Shown piece after piece: positions 17,990 to 27,258 of a stretch of DNA of 64,000 nt. Below the pieces are notes generated by a model. That model ran no database searches. It had not been told where the DNA came from and saw nothing but the letters and a program-made list of their open reading frames with translations. The DNA comes from Nocardia panacis (GTDB taxonomy: Bacteria; Actinomycetota; Actinomycetes; Mycobacteriales; Mycobacteriaceae): NCBI RefSeq assembly GCF_003598715.1, contig NZ_QZFU01000041.1, positions 1 to 64,000 of the forward strand. The letters run 5' to 3'. The number at the start of each line of letters is the position of its first letter. Position 1 is the stretch's first letter. The position numbers and the translations under genes are program-made.

Positions 17990-18784
17990 ATGCTTTCCGC
18001 TGCCCGGACAGCCGTCGCAGGGACAATCGTCATCGTCGCTCTGTCGTCGGTGCTGTCGTTCTCCGCCCTCAGCGATATCGCCCGCCGATCCGGTGTCTCG
18101 ATACCGGTCCTGTGGCCCCTCATCGTCGACGGACTGATCCTCGTCGCCACGTTCGCCGTCGTCGCAATCCAAGGCTCGCGCTACGCGTGGACCATGCTCG
18201 GGTCCGGCGCGGTCGTGTCGATCGCTGGGAACATCCTGGACGCGGTCATGCCCGAAGGGCAGATGCCGCACCAGTTCGCTGCCGTCGTCGCAGCGGTGCC
18301 GCCCGTCGCTCTCGTCGCCGTGACGCACCTGACTGTCCACCTTGCACGCCATGCGTCATCAGTGCGTCGCGCTGCACCTCCGACAGGGGACGGCGTGCAA
18401 TGGGAGCCGGGCGAGCCGCTGGCCCCACTGGAATCCGAACCTGGAGTTCCATGGCCAGCTAAGCACTTTCGCCCACCTAGCGCCGCATCCTGGCACCGAA
18501 GCGACGCAACAGGCGACCTGCTGTCGCATAGCAACGGTGTGGAAGTTGTTGTACCCGAAGCACCGTTGGAATCGGCCGTACCTGTGGCCGAAGAAGGCAT
18601 CGGCGGCGACATCGATGAGTTGCATGTGCTGGCTGATGCGACGCGCGAACCGCGTGACGTCGCAGAGGAATTGATGCGCAGCACCGACCTGTCGAACTAT
18701 GCCATCGCCGAGCGCGTCGGCGTCTCAGAGGCGACAGCGCGCCGCTGGCGGCGAAAGCAGTTGCTTGCGACGAAAGCGCTGTAA
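17990..18784 (+). CDS. DUF2637 membrane protein with C-terminal HTH
   Basis: 264 residues with the Shine-Dalgarno CGAAAGGAACCAC upstream. The first ~120 residues hold four membrane helices (e.g. GTIVIVALSSVLSFSALSDI), the DUF2637 layout seen in actinobacterial plasmids, integrative elements and phages. The last ~35 residues form an HTH (STDLSNYAIAERVGVSEATA). Function unknown; membrane-linked DNA binding is possible. Confidence 0.8.
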   Translation: MLSAARTAVAGTIVIVALSSVLSFSALSDIARRSGVSIPVLWPLIVDGLILVATFAVVAIQGSRYAWTMLGSGAVVSIAGNILDAVMPEGQMPHQFAAVVAAVPPVALVAVTHLTVHLARHASSVRRAAPPTGDGVQWEPGEPLAPLESEPGVPWPAKHFRPPSAASWHRSDATGDLLSHSNGVEVVVPEAPLESAVPVAEEGIGGDIDELHVLADATREPRDVAEELMRSTDLSNYAIAERVGVSEATARRWRRKQLLATKAL

Positions 18785-18967
18785 TGCCGATGAGCGCAAG
18801 CCGATACGTCAACCTTCTCCACTGAGCTGGAGGCGTGCTGGGCAGGCTCGCAATGCGTCACCAATCGTGAAACATGCAGCGGCACAACCGATGCAGCCGA
18901 TTTGAACGTGCGCCACAGTTGCTGTCCTGCAACACTGGTACACCAGAGGCCAACCTGAAGGGTAACG

Positions 18968-20356
18968 ATGGCGGAATACGAGAACGACGAGACATGGGTG
19001 GAACTCGAAGCTGAGGAAGGAAGTCCACATGTCGAAGCCGCCACGGCGGACGAACTAACTCCCCTAGAGGCGAGCGTCGTTGCGGAGTTGGCCAAGCGCG
19101 GGATAGCCTTCAAAAGAAGCGATCTTGCGTACCCTGGATTTCTCGGGTTCGTAAATCCAAGATGGCCCGGCAGGGCAAGGGCCAACTTGTTATCCAGGCA
19201 GTGTATGGAAACGCTGGCCGGGCAGCTAAAATCCGGTGTCGAACTAGCCACTAATTGGGCCGGAGTCGTGATTCCGAAACTTGGATACATTGAGGTCCTG
19301 GCTTCGGATGCCAGAAGGAATTACACAGTCGAACTACCCCGATATATCTCGACTGATCCTGCTAATATCGAGTGCCCGAACTTCTCAGACTTTCATAGTG
19401 CCGATTTAGTGATTCAGCCGCTCGGACGCAACGTGAGACCGCTGTTGGATGAGGGCGATCGCAAGCCGGAGCGAAATTCGATCGAGATTCACGGTGAGGG
19501 GTGTTGTATTTCGATATCGATGCCTTCGCCTGCCTGTCATGTGCTCGCGAACCGGGGGACCTTTGGTGGTTCCATGACGTGGCGTATGTCGATTCGGGTC
19601 CGATTCGATCGGACCATGGCCAAATCGGCACTTGAGTCTGACGCTAAAGCTCTGCTGAATTCTTTAGTGTATGAACTCGATGTGCGCAACGATCTCAAGT
19701 TGCGACTGGTCGCGTGGCCCATCGAACAGACGAAGAAGTTCCCCGTCCGTCGTCATCGTAACCGTGAGGTGCGGTTCCCTGAGATCGAAGTCGACCCCCA
19801 GGTCGCAGCCCTCTTCAGTTTCGCTGGCACCGCCGCCGAGAATCCGCCGCTAGCGTTCCTATCGTACTATCAAGTACTGGAAACGTACTTCCCGACAGCG
19901 ATCAAAAGAAGTGCGCTGCGCGAATTGGAGTTGGCGCTTGCTGATCCTCGCTTTGATCGAAAGAATAAGAAGTCGCTTGGGCGGATTCTGTCTATAGGGG
20001 AAGGAGTCGCTGGCGCGTCAGAGAACTCTGCGCTCAGAGAATTGATCGAGCATAATGTTCGAGACGAAGAGTTGCGCGATTTTTTCGTGCGCCACGACTG
20101 GGGTAAACAGTTCACCAAACAGGGGCCTATCATTGGTATTGAAGACAATATTAATGTGGATAACAAGCAGGTTCCTCTGGCGTATCAGGTCGCAGACCGA
20201 GTCTATCGAATTAGAAATCGAATTGTTCATACCAAAGGCGATTTCAAATACAAGACAGTTCCTCCCTTGTTGCCGCAGAGTGTCGAGGCTGAACAACTGT
20301 ATCCCGATATTGAGCTGCTAAGACTTCTGGCCTACGAGGTGATTCTATGCATCTGA
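18968..20356 (+). CDS. HEPN-motif protein, candidate phage-defence effector
   Basis: 462 residues, none of the phage structural families. The C-terminal ~190 residues are helical and contain FLSYYQVLETYFP and, at residues 416-421, RNRIVH, an exact match to the HEPN RNase motif RNxxxH. The N-terminal half is beta-rich and unrecognised; it could be a sensor. Base composition is visibly more AT-rich than in neighbours, and the gene sits at the end of the late operon facing it, a common place for acquired cargo. HEPN effectors in abortive infection cleave RNA. Motif is seen; defence role is inferred. Confidence 0.65.
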   Translation: MAEYENDETWVELEAEEGSPHVEAATADELTPLEASVVAELAKRGIAFKRSDLAYPGFLGFVNPRWPGRARANLLSRQCMETLAGQLKSGVELATNWAGVVIPKLGYIEVLASDARRNYTVELPRYISTDPANIECPNFSDFHSADLVIQPLGRNVRPLLDEGDRKPERNSIEIHGEGCCISISMPSPACHVLANRGTFGGSMTWRMSIRVRFDRTMAKSALESDAKALLNSLVYELDVRNDLKLRLVAWPIEQTKKFPVRRHRNREVRFPEIEVDPQVAALFSFAGTAAENPPLAFLSYYQVLETYFPTAIKRSALRELELALADPRFDRKNKKSLGRILSIGEGVAGASENSALRELIEHNVRDEELRDFFVRHDWGKQFTKQGPIIGIEDNINVDNKQVPLAYQVADRVYRIRNRIVHTKGDFKYKTVPPLLPQSVEAEQLYPDIELLRLLAYEVILCI

Positions 20357-20513
20357 TCCCGGCAGTCTCCGATGATTGCATCGTTCAGTTGGCGACCCCG
20401 CACGTCGAGTATCCAACGTGCACCGCACGGTTCGCCGGGTTGCGGGGCCACGCATTGACCCTGGGACGATGAATACGCTAGCCCGGTTCATCTCAGACGG
20501 GAGTGATTCGCGT

Positions 20514-21251
20514 TCAGGTCTTCGTCGACGACGAATCGGGGAGCTTGGACTCGAATCGGTCGATTGCCGGAGAGTTGTACTGCTGCTGGAACAGCGGGTA
20601 GTTGCCGGTGAGCGCAATCTTGAACGCGCGGTGCGTGGCGTCCATCTTGGATTCGTTGGCCGAGTCGGGCCATGACGTGATGACCGCCTGGGTATCGAGG
20701 CGGACCACCGAGTATGTGCGGTCCACCGCCCGGAACTCAAGGTCAACGTCGAACGGGAAGGTTCCCTGGATGCCGCGTGCGGTCTGCTTCCCGCCGATCA
20801 TGGTCATGATCCGGGCCTTACCTCCGATGAAGACCGCCCAGACACCGTCGTCGGTCGAGGCGTCATCGGTGCAGCGCAGCGCGGCGATGGTTTCGTTGTC
20901 GTTGCCCAATGCATACGGAGTGGGGGCGGTGAGTCGGAAACGGACTGCGACGTCGTCCTGTGGAGCGACGACGCCAGCAGGGCGGTACCAGCAGACGACC
21001 TTGCTCGTTGTTCCTGTCGCGGCCAGTACTGCGTGGCCGTTGACCACGCGCCCCTTCACTCCGGACATGTAGGTCCAGGCCGGGCCGAGTGAGTCCGGGT
21101 AGGCGGTGTTGAACTCGTCGATGAATCCGAAGGGCGGGACGGTGCTGAAGACCTTCTTCCAAGCAGAGCCGTTCCACAACCACGCCTCTTTCGCTTTCTG
21201 CCCACCGGCGTTCAGCGTCTTGATCTTCTGCGGTCCGACATAGAGGGGCAT
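20514..21251 (-). CDS. Minor tail protein
   Basis: 245 residues, last gene of the late operon. After a short N-terminus (MPLYVGPQKIKTLNAGG) comes a beta-rich domain starting FIDEFNTAYPDSLGPAW, which resembles the DNFNRQESNLLGNGW segment of the protein at 22567-24042. Both probably carry a related lectin-like sandwich that contacts the cell surface. Confidence 0.7.
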   Translation of the reverse strand: MPLYVGPQKIKTLNAGGQKAKEAWLWNGSAWKKVFSTVPPFGFIDEFNTAYPDSLGPAWTYMSGVKGRVVNGHAVLAATGTTSKVVCWYRPAGVVAPQDDVAVRFRLTAPTPYALGNDNETIAALRCTDDASTDDGVWAVFIGGKARIMTMIGGKQTARGIQGTFPFDVDLEFRAVDRTYSVVRLDTQAVITSWPDSANESKMDATHRAFKIALTGNYPLFQQQYNSPAIDRFESKLPDSSSTKT

Positions 21252-21254
21252 GGG

Positions 21255-22538
21255 TTACTCCGGGATGCAGTACAGGACACCGGTAGTCGGTGTGCTCGGA
21301 AGTGACGTGACGAGCTGGATGGCGTCGCCGCGCAGCGCTGTCGTGGCCGTCGTGCCGATTGTCAGCATCGCGGCCGGGAGGCCGGTCACGTCGGAGATGG
21401 TGTGCGCGTGTGCCTTCGGTGCGCGAGCGTCGGACAGGCGCGGGTCGTCGCCCTGCGTCACCGTTCCAGCGGTCGAACCGAACAGTGACGCAACTGCTGT
21501 CGCGACGCGCGCGTCAGTGAAATAGCGGTTCGTCGTTCCCTCGCGCACTGCGTCAGTGGACGGTAATTGCGTCGCGGGCACCTTGCCGGATGCGTCGAGC
21601 GCGGCGTACCCGTTCGCCGCACCTCGTCTCGAGGCCAGTTCATGTGCGTTGATCGCGTCGCTGATCACGCCCGATACCGCGAGCTTGGCCTGCGACAGTG
21701 CGCCATCGGCGATGTGGGAGTTGGTGACGCCGTTCGGTGCGATGGACAGCGCGCGGTCGGTGCTGAGGTCACCGCCGCCGGTCAAGCCGCCGCCTGTGGT
21801 CACCGAGCGGGTTGACGGGACGCCTCCGGTGTTTGCCGCGTCTTGTGCCGACTTCGCCGCGTCAGCCGCCGATTTCGCCGCGTCGGTGGCCTTGCCCGTC
21901 ACGACGTCGCGCGCCGCGACCGCTGCGTCACGCGCGGAAACCGCTTCGGTCTTGGCGCCTTCCGCTGTTGCCCGGTCGGCCGCAGTGCCAGCGGCATTGC
22001 TAGCCGCCGCGGCCGCCTTCTCCGTCGCTGCGTCGCGTGCCGCGTCAGCCGCGACGCGTGCTGCGTCAGCGTTCTGGCTCGCTGCGACGGCTGCGGCGCG
22101 CGCCGCGACCGCAGTTGTCTTGTCGGCGGCGACTTGGGCTGCGTCCTTGGCGATATCGCGTACGCCCTCGGCCGCGAGCACCGCTTGGTCGCGGGCTGAG
22201 CGTGCCTGATTCGCCGCGAGCCACGCCTCGGAGACGATGGCGGGTGGTTGCGGCTCGTACTGGCCGAACAGCGGCGTGAGCCGAATCGGTGTCTCCGACG
22301 CCGGAATGATGATGTTTCGGGGTTCGGTCCAGTTCCCGAGCCGCAGCATCACTTTCGCTGGGCCGGGGTCGAGGTCCGGTGTCCGCAGGTTCCCGGCGAC
22401 GATCGGAACGACAACCCGGTTGGGCGTGGTCACCCCTTCGCCGTCCACGTCGGGGCCGAGCGTTGGCCGCCAGATCTCGCAAACGCCAGTGATCGGCGCA
22501 TCCTGCAAGTCGCTGAACTGATCGAACAGGATGGTCAT
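21255..22538 (-). CDS. Tail fibre / receptor-binding protein with Ala-rich coiled coil
   Basis: 427 residues. Residues ~1-90 form a compact head, ~100-235 an Ala-rich coiled coil with repeated AADAARDAA-type units, then GGGLTGGGDLS and TNRYFTDARV, both common in phage tail fibres. The end is a small distal domain. It likely forms a trimeric fibre. Only 3 bp separate it from the next gene. Confidence 0.8.
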   Translation of the reverse strand: MTILFDQFSDLQDAPITGVCEIWRPTLGPDVDGEGVTTPNRVVVPIVAGNLRTPDLDPGPAKVMLRLGNWTEPRNIIIPASETPIRLTPLFGQYEPQPPAIVSEAWLAANQARSARDQAVLAAEGVRDIAKDAAQVAADKTTAVAARAAAVAASQNADAARVAADAARDAATEKAAAAASNAAGTAADRATAEGAKTEAVSARDAAVAARDVVTGKATDAAKSAADAAKSAQDAANTGGVPSTRSVTTGGGLTGGGDLSTDRALSIAPNGVTNSHIADGALSQAKLAVSGVISDAINAHELASRRGAANGYAALDASGKVPATQLPSTDAVREGTTNRYFTDARVATAVASLFGSTAGTVTQGDDPRLSDARAPKAHAHTISDVTGLPAAMLTIGTTATTALRGDAIQLVTSLPSTPTTGVLYCIPE

Positions 22539-22566
22539 CGAGACCTCCTTCTAGCTTGATGGCGGG

Positions 22567-24042
22567 CTAACCGAGGACGAACCACGGAATCCATTCGCCT
22601 TGTTGGATATCGGTGGCCTTGATGAAGTCGGGGATGGTTCCAAGGTTTCTGATGTAGCCGTAGATGTTGCGGGGGTAGACGCCCGGCGGCTGTGCGGGTT
22701 GGCTCTGGTGCACGCACGCGAGGGGGCGATTCGATGTGCCCGGCAACGGAGAGATCTGGAAGACGCCGACGGCGTGCACGTCGCCTTGCCTCGCCCTTAT
22801 GGTCGGCATCGTGAGCCGGAACTGCGTACCGGCGGAGGTGATCTGGTTCTTGACGTCGCCACTGTCCCAAACCTTCGACAAGTTGCCGTTGCCGGGATCC
22901 ATCTTGAAGACGGCAACGGTGAACGATTGCGGATCGAATCCCCAGCCGCCTCGGCCAGTGATCATGCCGACCGTGCTGTAATTGCGGTCGCGGGTGGCGC
23001 GGATGAAACCCAGTTCGAGGCTTCGGGTTTTCGGTGTGTAGTCGGGATTCGTGGACTCGTCGCTGGAAGCGGACGAGTTGCTGTCACCGCCATATACCCT
23101 CGTCCAGTTGACGAGCTGCGATAGCGGGAAGGTCGGGTCATCAACCGCGTTGATGTTCTGCCAGAGCGGAATGTTGGTCGGGATATCGGTGAAGTTCGGT
23201 TTGCCGTTCGCCGTCGTCTGCGCGACGTTCGCCACGCTGCGTGCATCGCTGGCGGCCTCGTGGGCTGCGGCAGCTCGTGAGTGGGCGTCGTTGGCTACCT
23301 TCGTCGTTTCCGCCAGTGCCCCCAACCCGGAGCGGGCAACGAAATTCGCCAGGCCCCAGGAGTAGTTGGGGATGATGCCTTGGAACCGTGTCTCGGAGGA
23401 AAAGCCGACGGTTCGGTGACTGGCGTCGACCGGGTACCCAGCGGTGTCGGTGTATTCGACCACGGTGGTGCGGTTGACGATCACCTTGTAGGTGGAGCCG
23501 TCGGCGACGAGTTCGACGGTGTCAGACTCTTGGACGCCCCTGGCGATGTGCTTCCAGTCGTTGAATTTCCAGGAGTTCCCGTTGCGGGTGCCGCGACCGA
23601 GTTGGATCGACCGCTTCCACACGTTCGCGTACACGAACTCGGTGAGGTCAGCGTTGGCGCGCACGAAAAGCGCTGTGGGACAACCGTCCATCACCCCGGC
23701 AGGATTGACGATCGCCGCGACCGAGTGATTGTCCTCGCTCATGAGCTGCGGGCAGATGGCGTACCGGATGCCGGTCGAAATGCCGTGGTTGTTGAGGCGG
23801 GCAGCAAAGTCGATGATGCCGAGGCCCTGGCCCGTGCCGCCCTGAACCCAGCCGTTACCCAGCAGGTTCGACTCTTGACGGTTGAAGTTGTCGACGTAGG
23901 ACGCGCCGGTCGCGAGTCGGGACTCCAGTTGGGCGATGGCGGAGCCGTGCGCGGAGGTGATGCCGAACAGGCTTTTGAGGAATGCGTCGAAGAATCCGCC
24001 GAAGATCGGCATGACCTCCGGCGGTGGGATGAGACGTTTCAC
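22567..24042 (-). CDS. Minor tail protein with lectin-like domain
   Basis: 491 residues. The N-terminal segment has an SAIAQLESRL helix, then a beta domain from YVDNFNRQESNLLGNGW to about residue 230, then a short coiled coil (AHEAASDARSVANVAQ) and a C-terminal beta domain. It is placed between the lysis genes and the fibre, as in many actinophages. Probably cell-wall adhesion. Confidence 0.75.
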   Translation of the reverse strand: MKRLIPPPEVMPIFGGFFDAFLKSLFGITSAHGSAIAQLESRLATGASYVDNFNRQESNLLGNGWVQGGTGQGLGIIDFAARLNNHGISTGIRYAICPQLMSEDNHSVAAIVNPAGVMDGCPTALFVRANADLTEFVYANVWKRSIQLGRGTRNGNSWKFNDWKHIARGVQESDTVELVADGSTYKVIVNRTTVVEYTDTAGYPVDASHRTVGFSSETRFQGIIPNYSWGLANFVARSGLGALAETTKVANDAHSRAAAAHEAASDARSVANVAQTTANGKPNFTDIPTNIPLWQNINAVDDPTFPLSQLVNWTRVYGGDSNSSASSDESTNPDYTPKTRSLELGFIRATRDRNYSTVGMITGRGGWGFDPQSFTVAVFKMDPGNGNLSKVWDSGDVKNQITSAGTQFRLTMPTIRARQGDVHAVGVFQISPLPGTSNRPLACVHQSQPAQPPGVYPRNIYGYIRNLGTIPDFIKATDIQQGEWIPWFVLG

Positions 24043-24046
24043 GGAG

Positions 24047-24442
24047 TCAGACCTCGTCGGCGATGAGTTGCGGTGGTAGGGGCGCGGATTCGCTGTTCCG
24101 GGGGCGTGCCCAGGCGAGGAGTTGACGGATGTAGTCGATGGCGACGCGGTAGCGGGCGCGGAGCGCGTCGATGACGCTGTGCAACTCGCGGACTTCCTTG
24201 CGGAGGGTGTCGACGTCGTCTCGAAGCGGCTTGACGATGGACTCGAAATCCGCGCGCTGGGCGTCGAGCAGCATCTTCAGGTGCTCGCCGTCGAGTCGGT
24301 GGCGTTCGATGTCGTCATCGGCCCTGGCATTGCGGGCTTCCATCCTGGTCTTGAGCCGGGCGGCGTGCCAGACGCCGAGCGCGCCCGCGAGAACGCCTGC
24401 CAGCGTGAGGATGTCGTTGACGTAGGGAGCGATGGTGCTCAT
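24047..24442 (-). CDS. Membrane-anchored coiled-coil protein (DUF2746-like)
   Basis: 131 residues. One N-terminal membrane helix (LTLAGVLAGALGVWHAA) is followed by a long charged coiled coil with regular heptads. This layout matches actinophage proteins found beside holins and probably helps lysis. It sits directly after the holin. Confidence 0.7.
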   Translation of the reverse strand: MSTIAPYVNDILTLAGVLAGALGVWHAARLKTRMEARNARADDDIERHRLDGEHLKMLLDAQRADFESIVKPLRDDVDTLRKEVRELHSVIDALRARYRVAIDYIRQLLAWARPRNSESAPLPPQLIADEV

Positions 24443-24519
24443 CCGGCCTCCCGGAGACGGAACGGCGGAGGCCGCCTCCTGGAAGATCAGGGGCGGCCTC
24501 CGCTGTGGTCGATGGAAGG

Positions 24520-24777
24520 TCAGGCCAGCGGTTCGGCGAGCAGCCAGGGCGCGAAGCGGGCCAGCAGCTCGTTGACTGCGGGCAAGGCCATGACGCGGGT
24601 GATGCCCGCGCACGCGGCGAGAACGACCGCTACCGCGCCTGTGGCGGGGATACCGCCTGTGATCACGACGACGGGGATCAGGGTGGCCAGAGCGATTACG
24701 ACCTGGAATACGGTCCGGATGGTCGCGCGCCACGGGTATGCGGTCTGCGACGGTGCGGGCAGGGAGTGTTCAGCCAT
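24520..24777 (-). CDS. Holin
   Basis: 85 residues with two membrane helices (VFQVVIALATLIPVVVITGG and TGAVAVVLAACAGITRVM). Size, topology and position just downstream of the amidase fit a class II holin that releases or activates the endolysin. Confidence 0.8.
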   Translation of the reverse strand: MAEHSLPAPSQTAYPWRATIRTVFQVVIALATLIPVVVITGGIPATGAVAVVLAACAGITRVMALPAVNELLARFAPWLLAEPLA

Positions 24778-24799
24778 GCGGGCTCCTTGGTGAGGATGG

Positions 24800-25603
24800 T
24801 CAGGCGGCGAGCTTGGCGAGGATGGCGTCAAGCTTGGCGTCGAGAGCCTTGTCTCGTTCGTCCTTCGCGCGCCGCCAGCGGTCGAAAGACTCGACCTTGC
24901 GATCGGTTTCGAGGACGTAGCCGACAAGCGAATCGCGGTAGTCGGACTGGCCGCCGAGCTCGTCTTTGTACCGGGACTGGAACCGGTAGCCGAGTTCCTT
25001 GGTGACAAGGTTGTACAGCTCGTTCTGCTTCTGTTCGGACAGTGCCATGAGGAAGCCTTCGTTTCGGTTCTCGATTTGCGCCTGGACGTCGGCGCGGAAG
25101 CGGTCCATGTCGAGCAGGCCGGGGTCCCATTTGCCCTGCTTCCGGCCCGCCCATTCCTTGTGCGCGATAACGCGATCCGCGCCGTAGTCGAGCTTTCGGC
25201 AGATCGCCGCGCACACCTTCACGTAGGCCCAGTACTGGTCTGGCCCCCAGCCTTCGGTGCCGTTGTTCGCGGCCTCGATACCGATTGTTCGGTTGTTCGC
25301 GGCATCTTCCGGCAGCCCCGGATACGAGCCGTACCCGGCGTGCCAGGCGACGCCGACGCCGCATAGGGTGACCGTGCCGTCCTGCGCGAGATGAATTTGC
25401 GACAGCAGCCCTTCGAGGCCGGGCACGCCGTACATGATTTCCGTTGCCGGAGTGCGTGACCCGCCCGTGTGGTGGCAGACAACACCCCAGATGTCCTGGA
25501 AGTCGCCCTGGCCTCGGTCGCGCCATCCTGGCGCTTCAACAACATTCAGCCCTTCGGCCCGCAGAACGTCCGCGAGCCATACAGGGTCGCCGTACCAGCC
25601 CAT
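24800..25603 (-). CDS. Endolysin, N-acetylmuramoyl-L-alanine amidase
   Basis: 267 residues from ATG 25603. Amidase_2 zinc ligands appear in VVCHHTGG and VIAHKEWAGRKQGKWDPG, with GIEAANNG between. The C-terminal ~80 residues are helical and charged and may bind the cell wall. It cleaves the amide bond between peptide stem and glycan at lysis. The holin gene follows. Confidence 0.92.
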   Translation of the reverse strand: MGWYGDPVWLADVLRAEGLNVVEAPGWRDRGQGDFQDIWGVVCHHTGGSRTPATEIMYGVPGLEGLLSQIHLAQDGTVTLCGVGVAWHAGYGSYPGLPEDAANNRTIGIEAANNGTEGWGPDQYWAYVKVCAAICRKLDYGADRVIAHKEWAGRKQGKWDPGLLDMDRFRADVQAQIENRNEGFLMALSEQKQNELYNLVTKELGYRFQSRYKDELGGQSDYRDSLVGYVLETDRKVESFDRWRRAKDERDKALDAKLDAILAKLAA

Positions 25604-25692
25604 GCCGGTACCTCCTTCGTTCGGTTCGGTGGTCGCCGCCCGGATCGAGTGCACCGCGCAGGGTCGAGCGCGGAGCTGTCTAAGTGGCGGAT

Positions 25693-27258
25693 TCAGTTGG
25701 TGCCGTTGGCGATGGCACGCGACAGACCGGCAAAGCCCTTCATCCGGTCGATGAGCCTTTCCCAGGCGTCCTTGACCTCGCCGTCGTCGCCGATGGTGAT
25801 GAACTCGGTGCATTTCTCGCCTCGGGAGTCTTCGACCTCGACGGCGGAGATGTAGTCCTCGATGACGGTGCCCCGGTCGTAGAAGGTCATGATGTCGCCG
25901 ACCTTGAAGCGTCGGCCGGAGCCGTCGTCCTCGCCGAAAGAGAAGCCGCGGCCGTCGATGCCTCCGGCCTGGACTTCCAGTTTCAGAGATTCTCCACCGC
26001 CCGCTGCTTTGAGGCCGGCCAGGCCGACAGCGAATGCGTCCAGCGAGTAGGCGGTGGTGTTGTCGACGAATATTTCGCCGAAGGCGTGCGGACCGAGGTC
26101 GGCCTTCAGCTTGTGATCGTCGAACTTCTGGTAGGCGAAGAAGATATCGTCGAACAGGTCGCCCACGAGGATGTCACCGAGCGACGCACCGGGCAGCAGC
26201 CAGTTCAGGATTGCCTTGATGGCGGCGTTGGCCGCCCACTCGACCACCTGATTGACGAACTCCGGTGCCTTGCCGCCCACGACCGCCGAGTGCGCCTTGG
26301 GATGCGAGACGCCGCGTGTATAGGTGGTGATGTGGCCGGAGTCGGTACGCCACTGCATCCAGCGCCGGTCGCGCTTCTTGTGCGTGTCGAAGACGTACCC
26401 GGCCCTTTGCATCTTGCCCCACTGGTCCGGGTTCGCCAGGCCGAGGATGTTACCGGGGTTGGCGAACCAGAAGAAGTTGTCGCCGGACAGGTCCAAGACG
26501 TTCTGCAACCGGGCCAGGGTGTCGGTATTGAACACCCAAGGCGACGGACCGTCCTCCGGAATCCACAGGTCGCACGACAATCCCAGGTCCGCGGAATCGG
26601 CAGTCGTCTTGTACAACTCGTCGAGCTGCGTGAACCGGGCCGAGATGACGACCAGTTCGGCCGTCAGATCATCGATGGCGGCGAGGATGTCATCGAGCGA
26701 CTTGAGGTCCTTCAGCTGCGGCAACTCGGGGACCTCGTACCGGATCGGCAGCTTCATGTAGACCGGCTTTTGCAGCCGGATCACATTCTTCGCGAGGAAG
26801 TACTTGAACACGAAGTCGGCCGGGCCGAACATGATGTCCTGCTTGCCGGTCAGCCCGACCTGAACCTCCGGCGGGAACAGGGGGTTGACCCACGCGAGAA
26901 TCGTGAGCAGCCAGTACAGGTTGGAAACGCAAGTGGCGGTGACGATCTCTTCGCCGGGTTTGCCCTGGATGGTCGCGGACATGACGCGCCCGTCCCACGG
27001 AATTCCGTTGTAGTAGGTGCGGATCGGCACGACATCGCGCTTGCACTGCATCAGCCGGTCGGCCAGCGGGTGATCCGCGCGAATCTGAATCGTGCCGGTG
27101 CCGGGCACATTCCAGAACCAGCCGAACCGAGACTTGACGTACGGGCCGAGCGGCCGGGACTGAGTGCAGTCCTGGTTGAAGACCGTGATGTCGAACGCCG
27201 GAGGCGTTTTGATGTTCGGCCGCCATAGTGGATTGGGCGGGGCGTAGGTGGCCGTCAT
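25693..27258 (-). CDS. Phage tail tip protein, Gp37-like (ReqiPepy6 family)
   Basis: 521 residues from ATG 27258, which overlaps the distal tail gene stop (ATGA). VKSRFGWFWNVPGTGTIQIR and WDGRVMSATIQGKPG match the Gp37-like tail family of Rhodococcus and related phages. Expected at the tail tip as hub/baseplate. Confidence 0.82.
   Translation of the reverse strand: MTATYAPPNPLWRPNIKTPPAFDITVFNQDCTQSRPLGPYVKSRFGWFWNVPGTGTIQIRADHPLADRLMQCKRDVVPIRTYYNGIPWDGRVMSATIQGKPGEEIVTATCVSNLYWLLTILAWVNPLFPPEVQVGLTGKQDIMFGPADFVFKYFLAKNVIRLQKPVYMKLPIRYEVPELPQLKDLKSLDDILAAIDDLTAELVVISARFTQLDELYKTTADSADLGLSCDLWIPEDGPSPWVFNTDTLARLQNVLDLSGDNFFWFANPGNILGLANPDQWGKMQRAGYVFDTHKKRDRRWMQWRTDSGHITTYTRGVSHPKAHSAVVGGKAPEFVNQVVEWAANAAIKAILNWLLPGASLGDILVGDLFDDIFFAYQKFDDHKLKADLGPHAFGEIFVDNTTAYSLDAFAVGLAGLKAAGGGESLKLEVQAGGIDGRGFSFGEDDGSGRRFKVGDIMTFYDRGTVIEDYISAVEVEDSRGEKCTEFITIGDDGEVKDAWERLIDRMKGFAGLSRAIANGTN

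Noticed and set aside
25684..27228. Long plus-strand frame opposite the Gp37-like gene
   Set aside because: Antisense shadow; the minus-strand protein has clear tail motifs.
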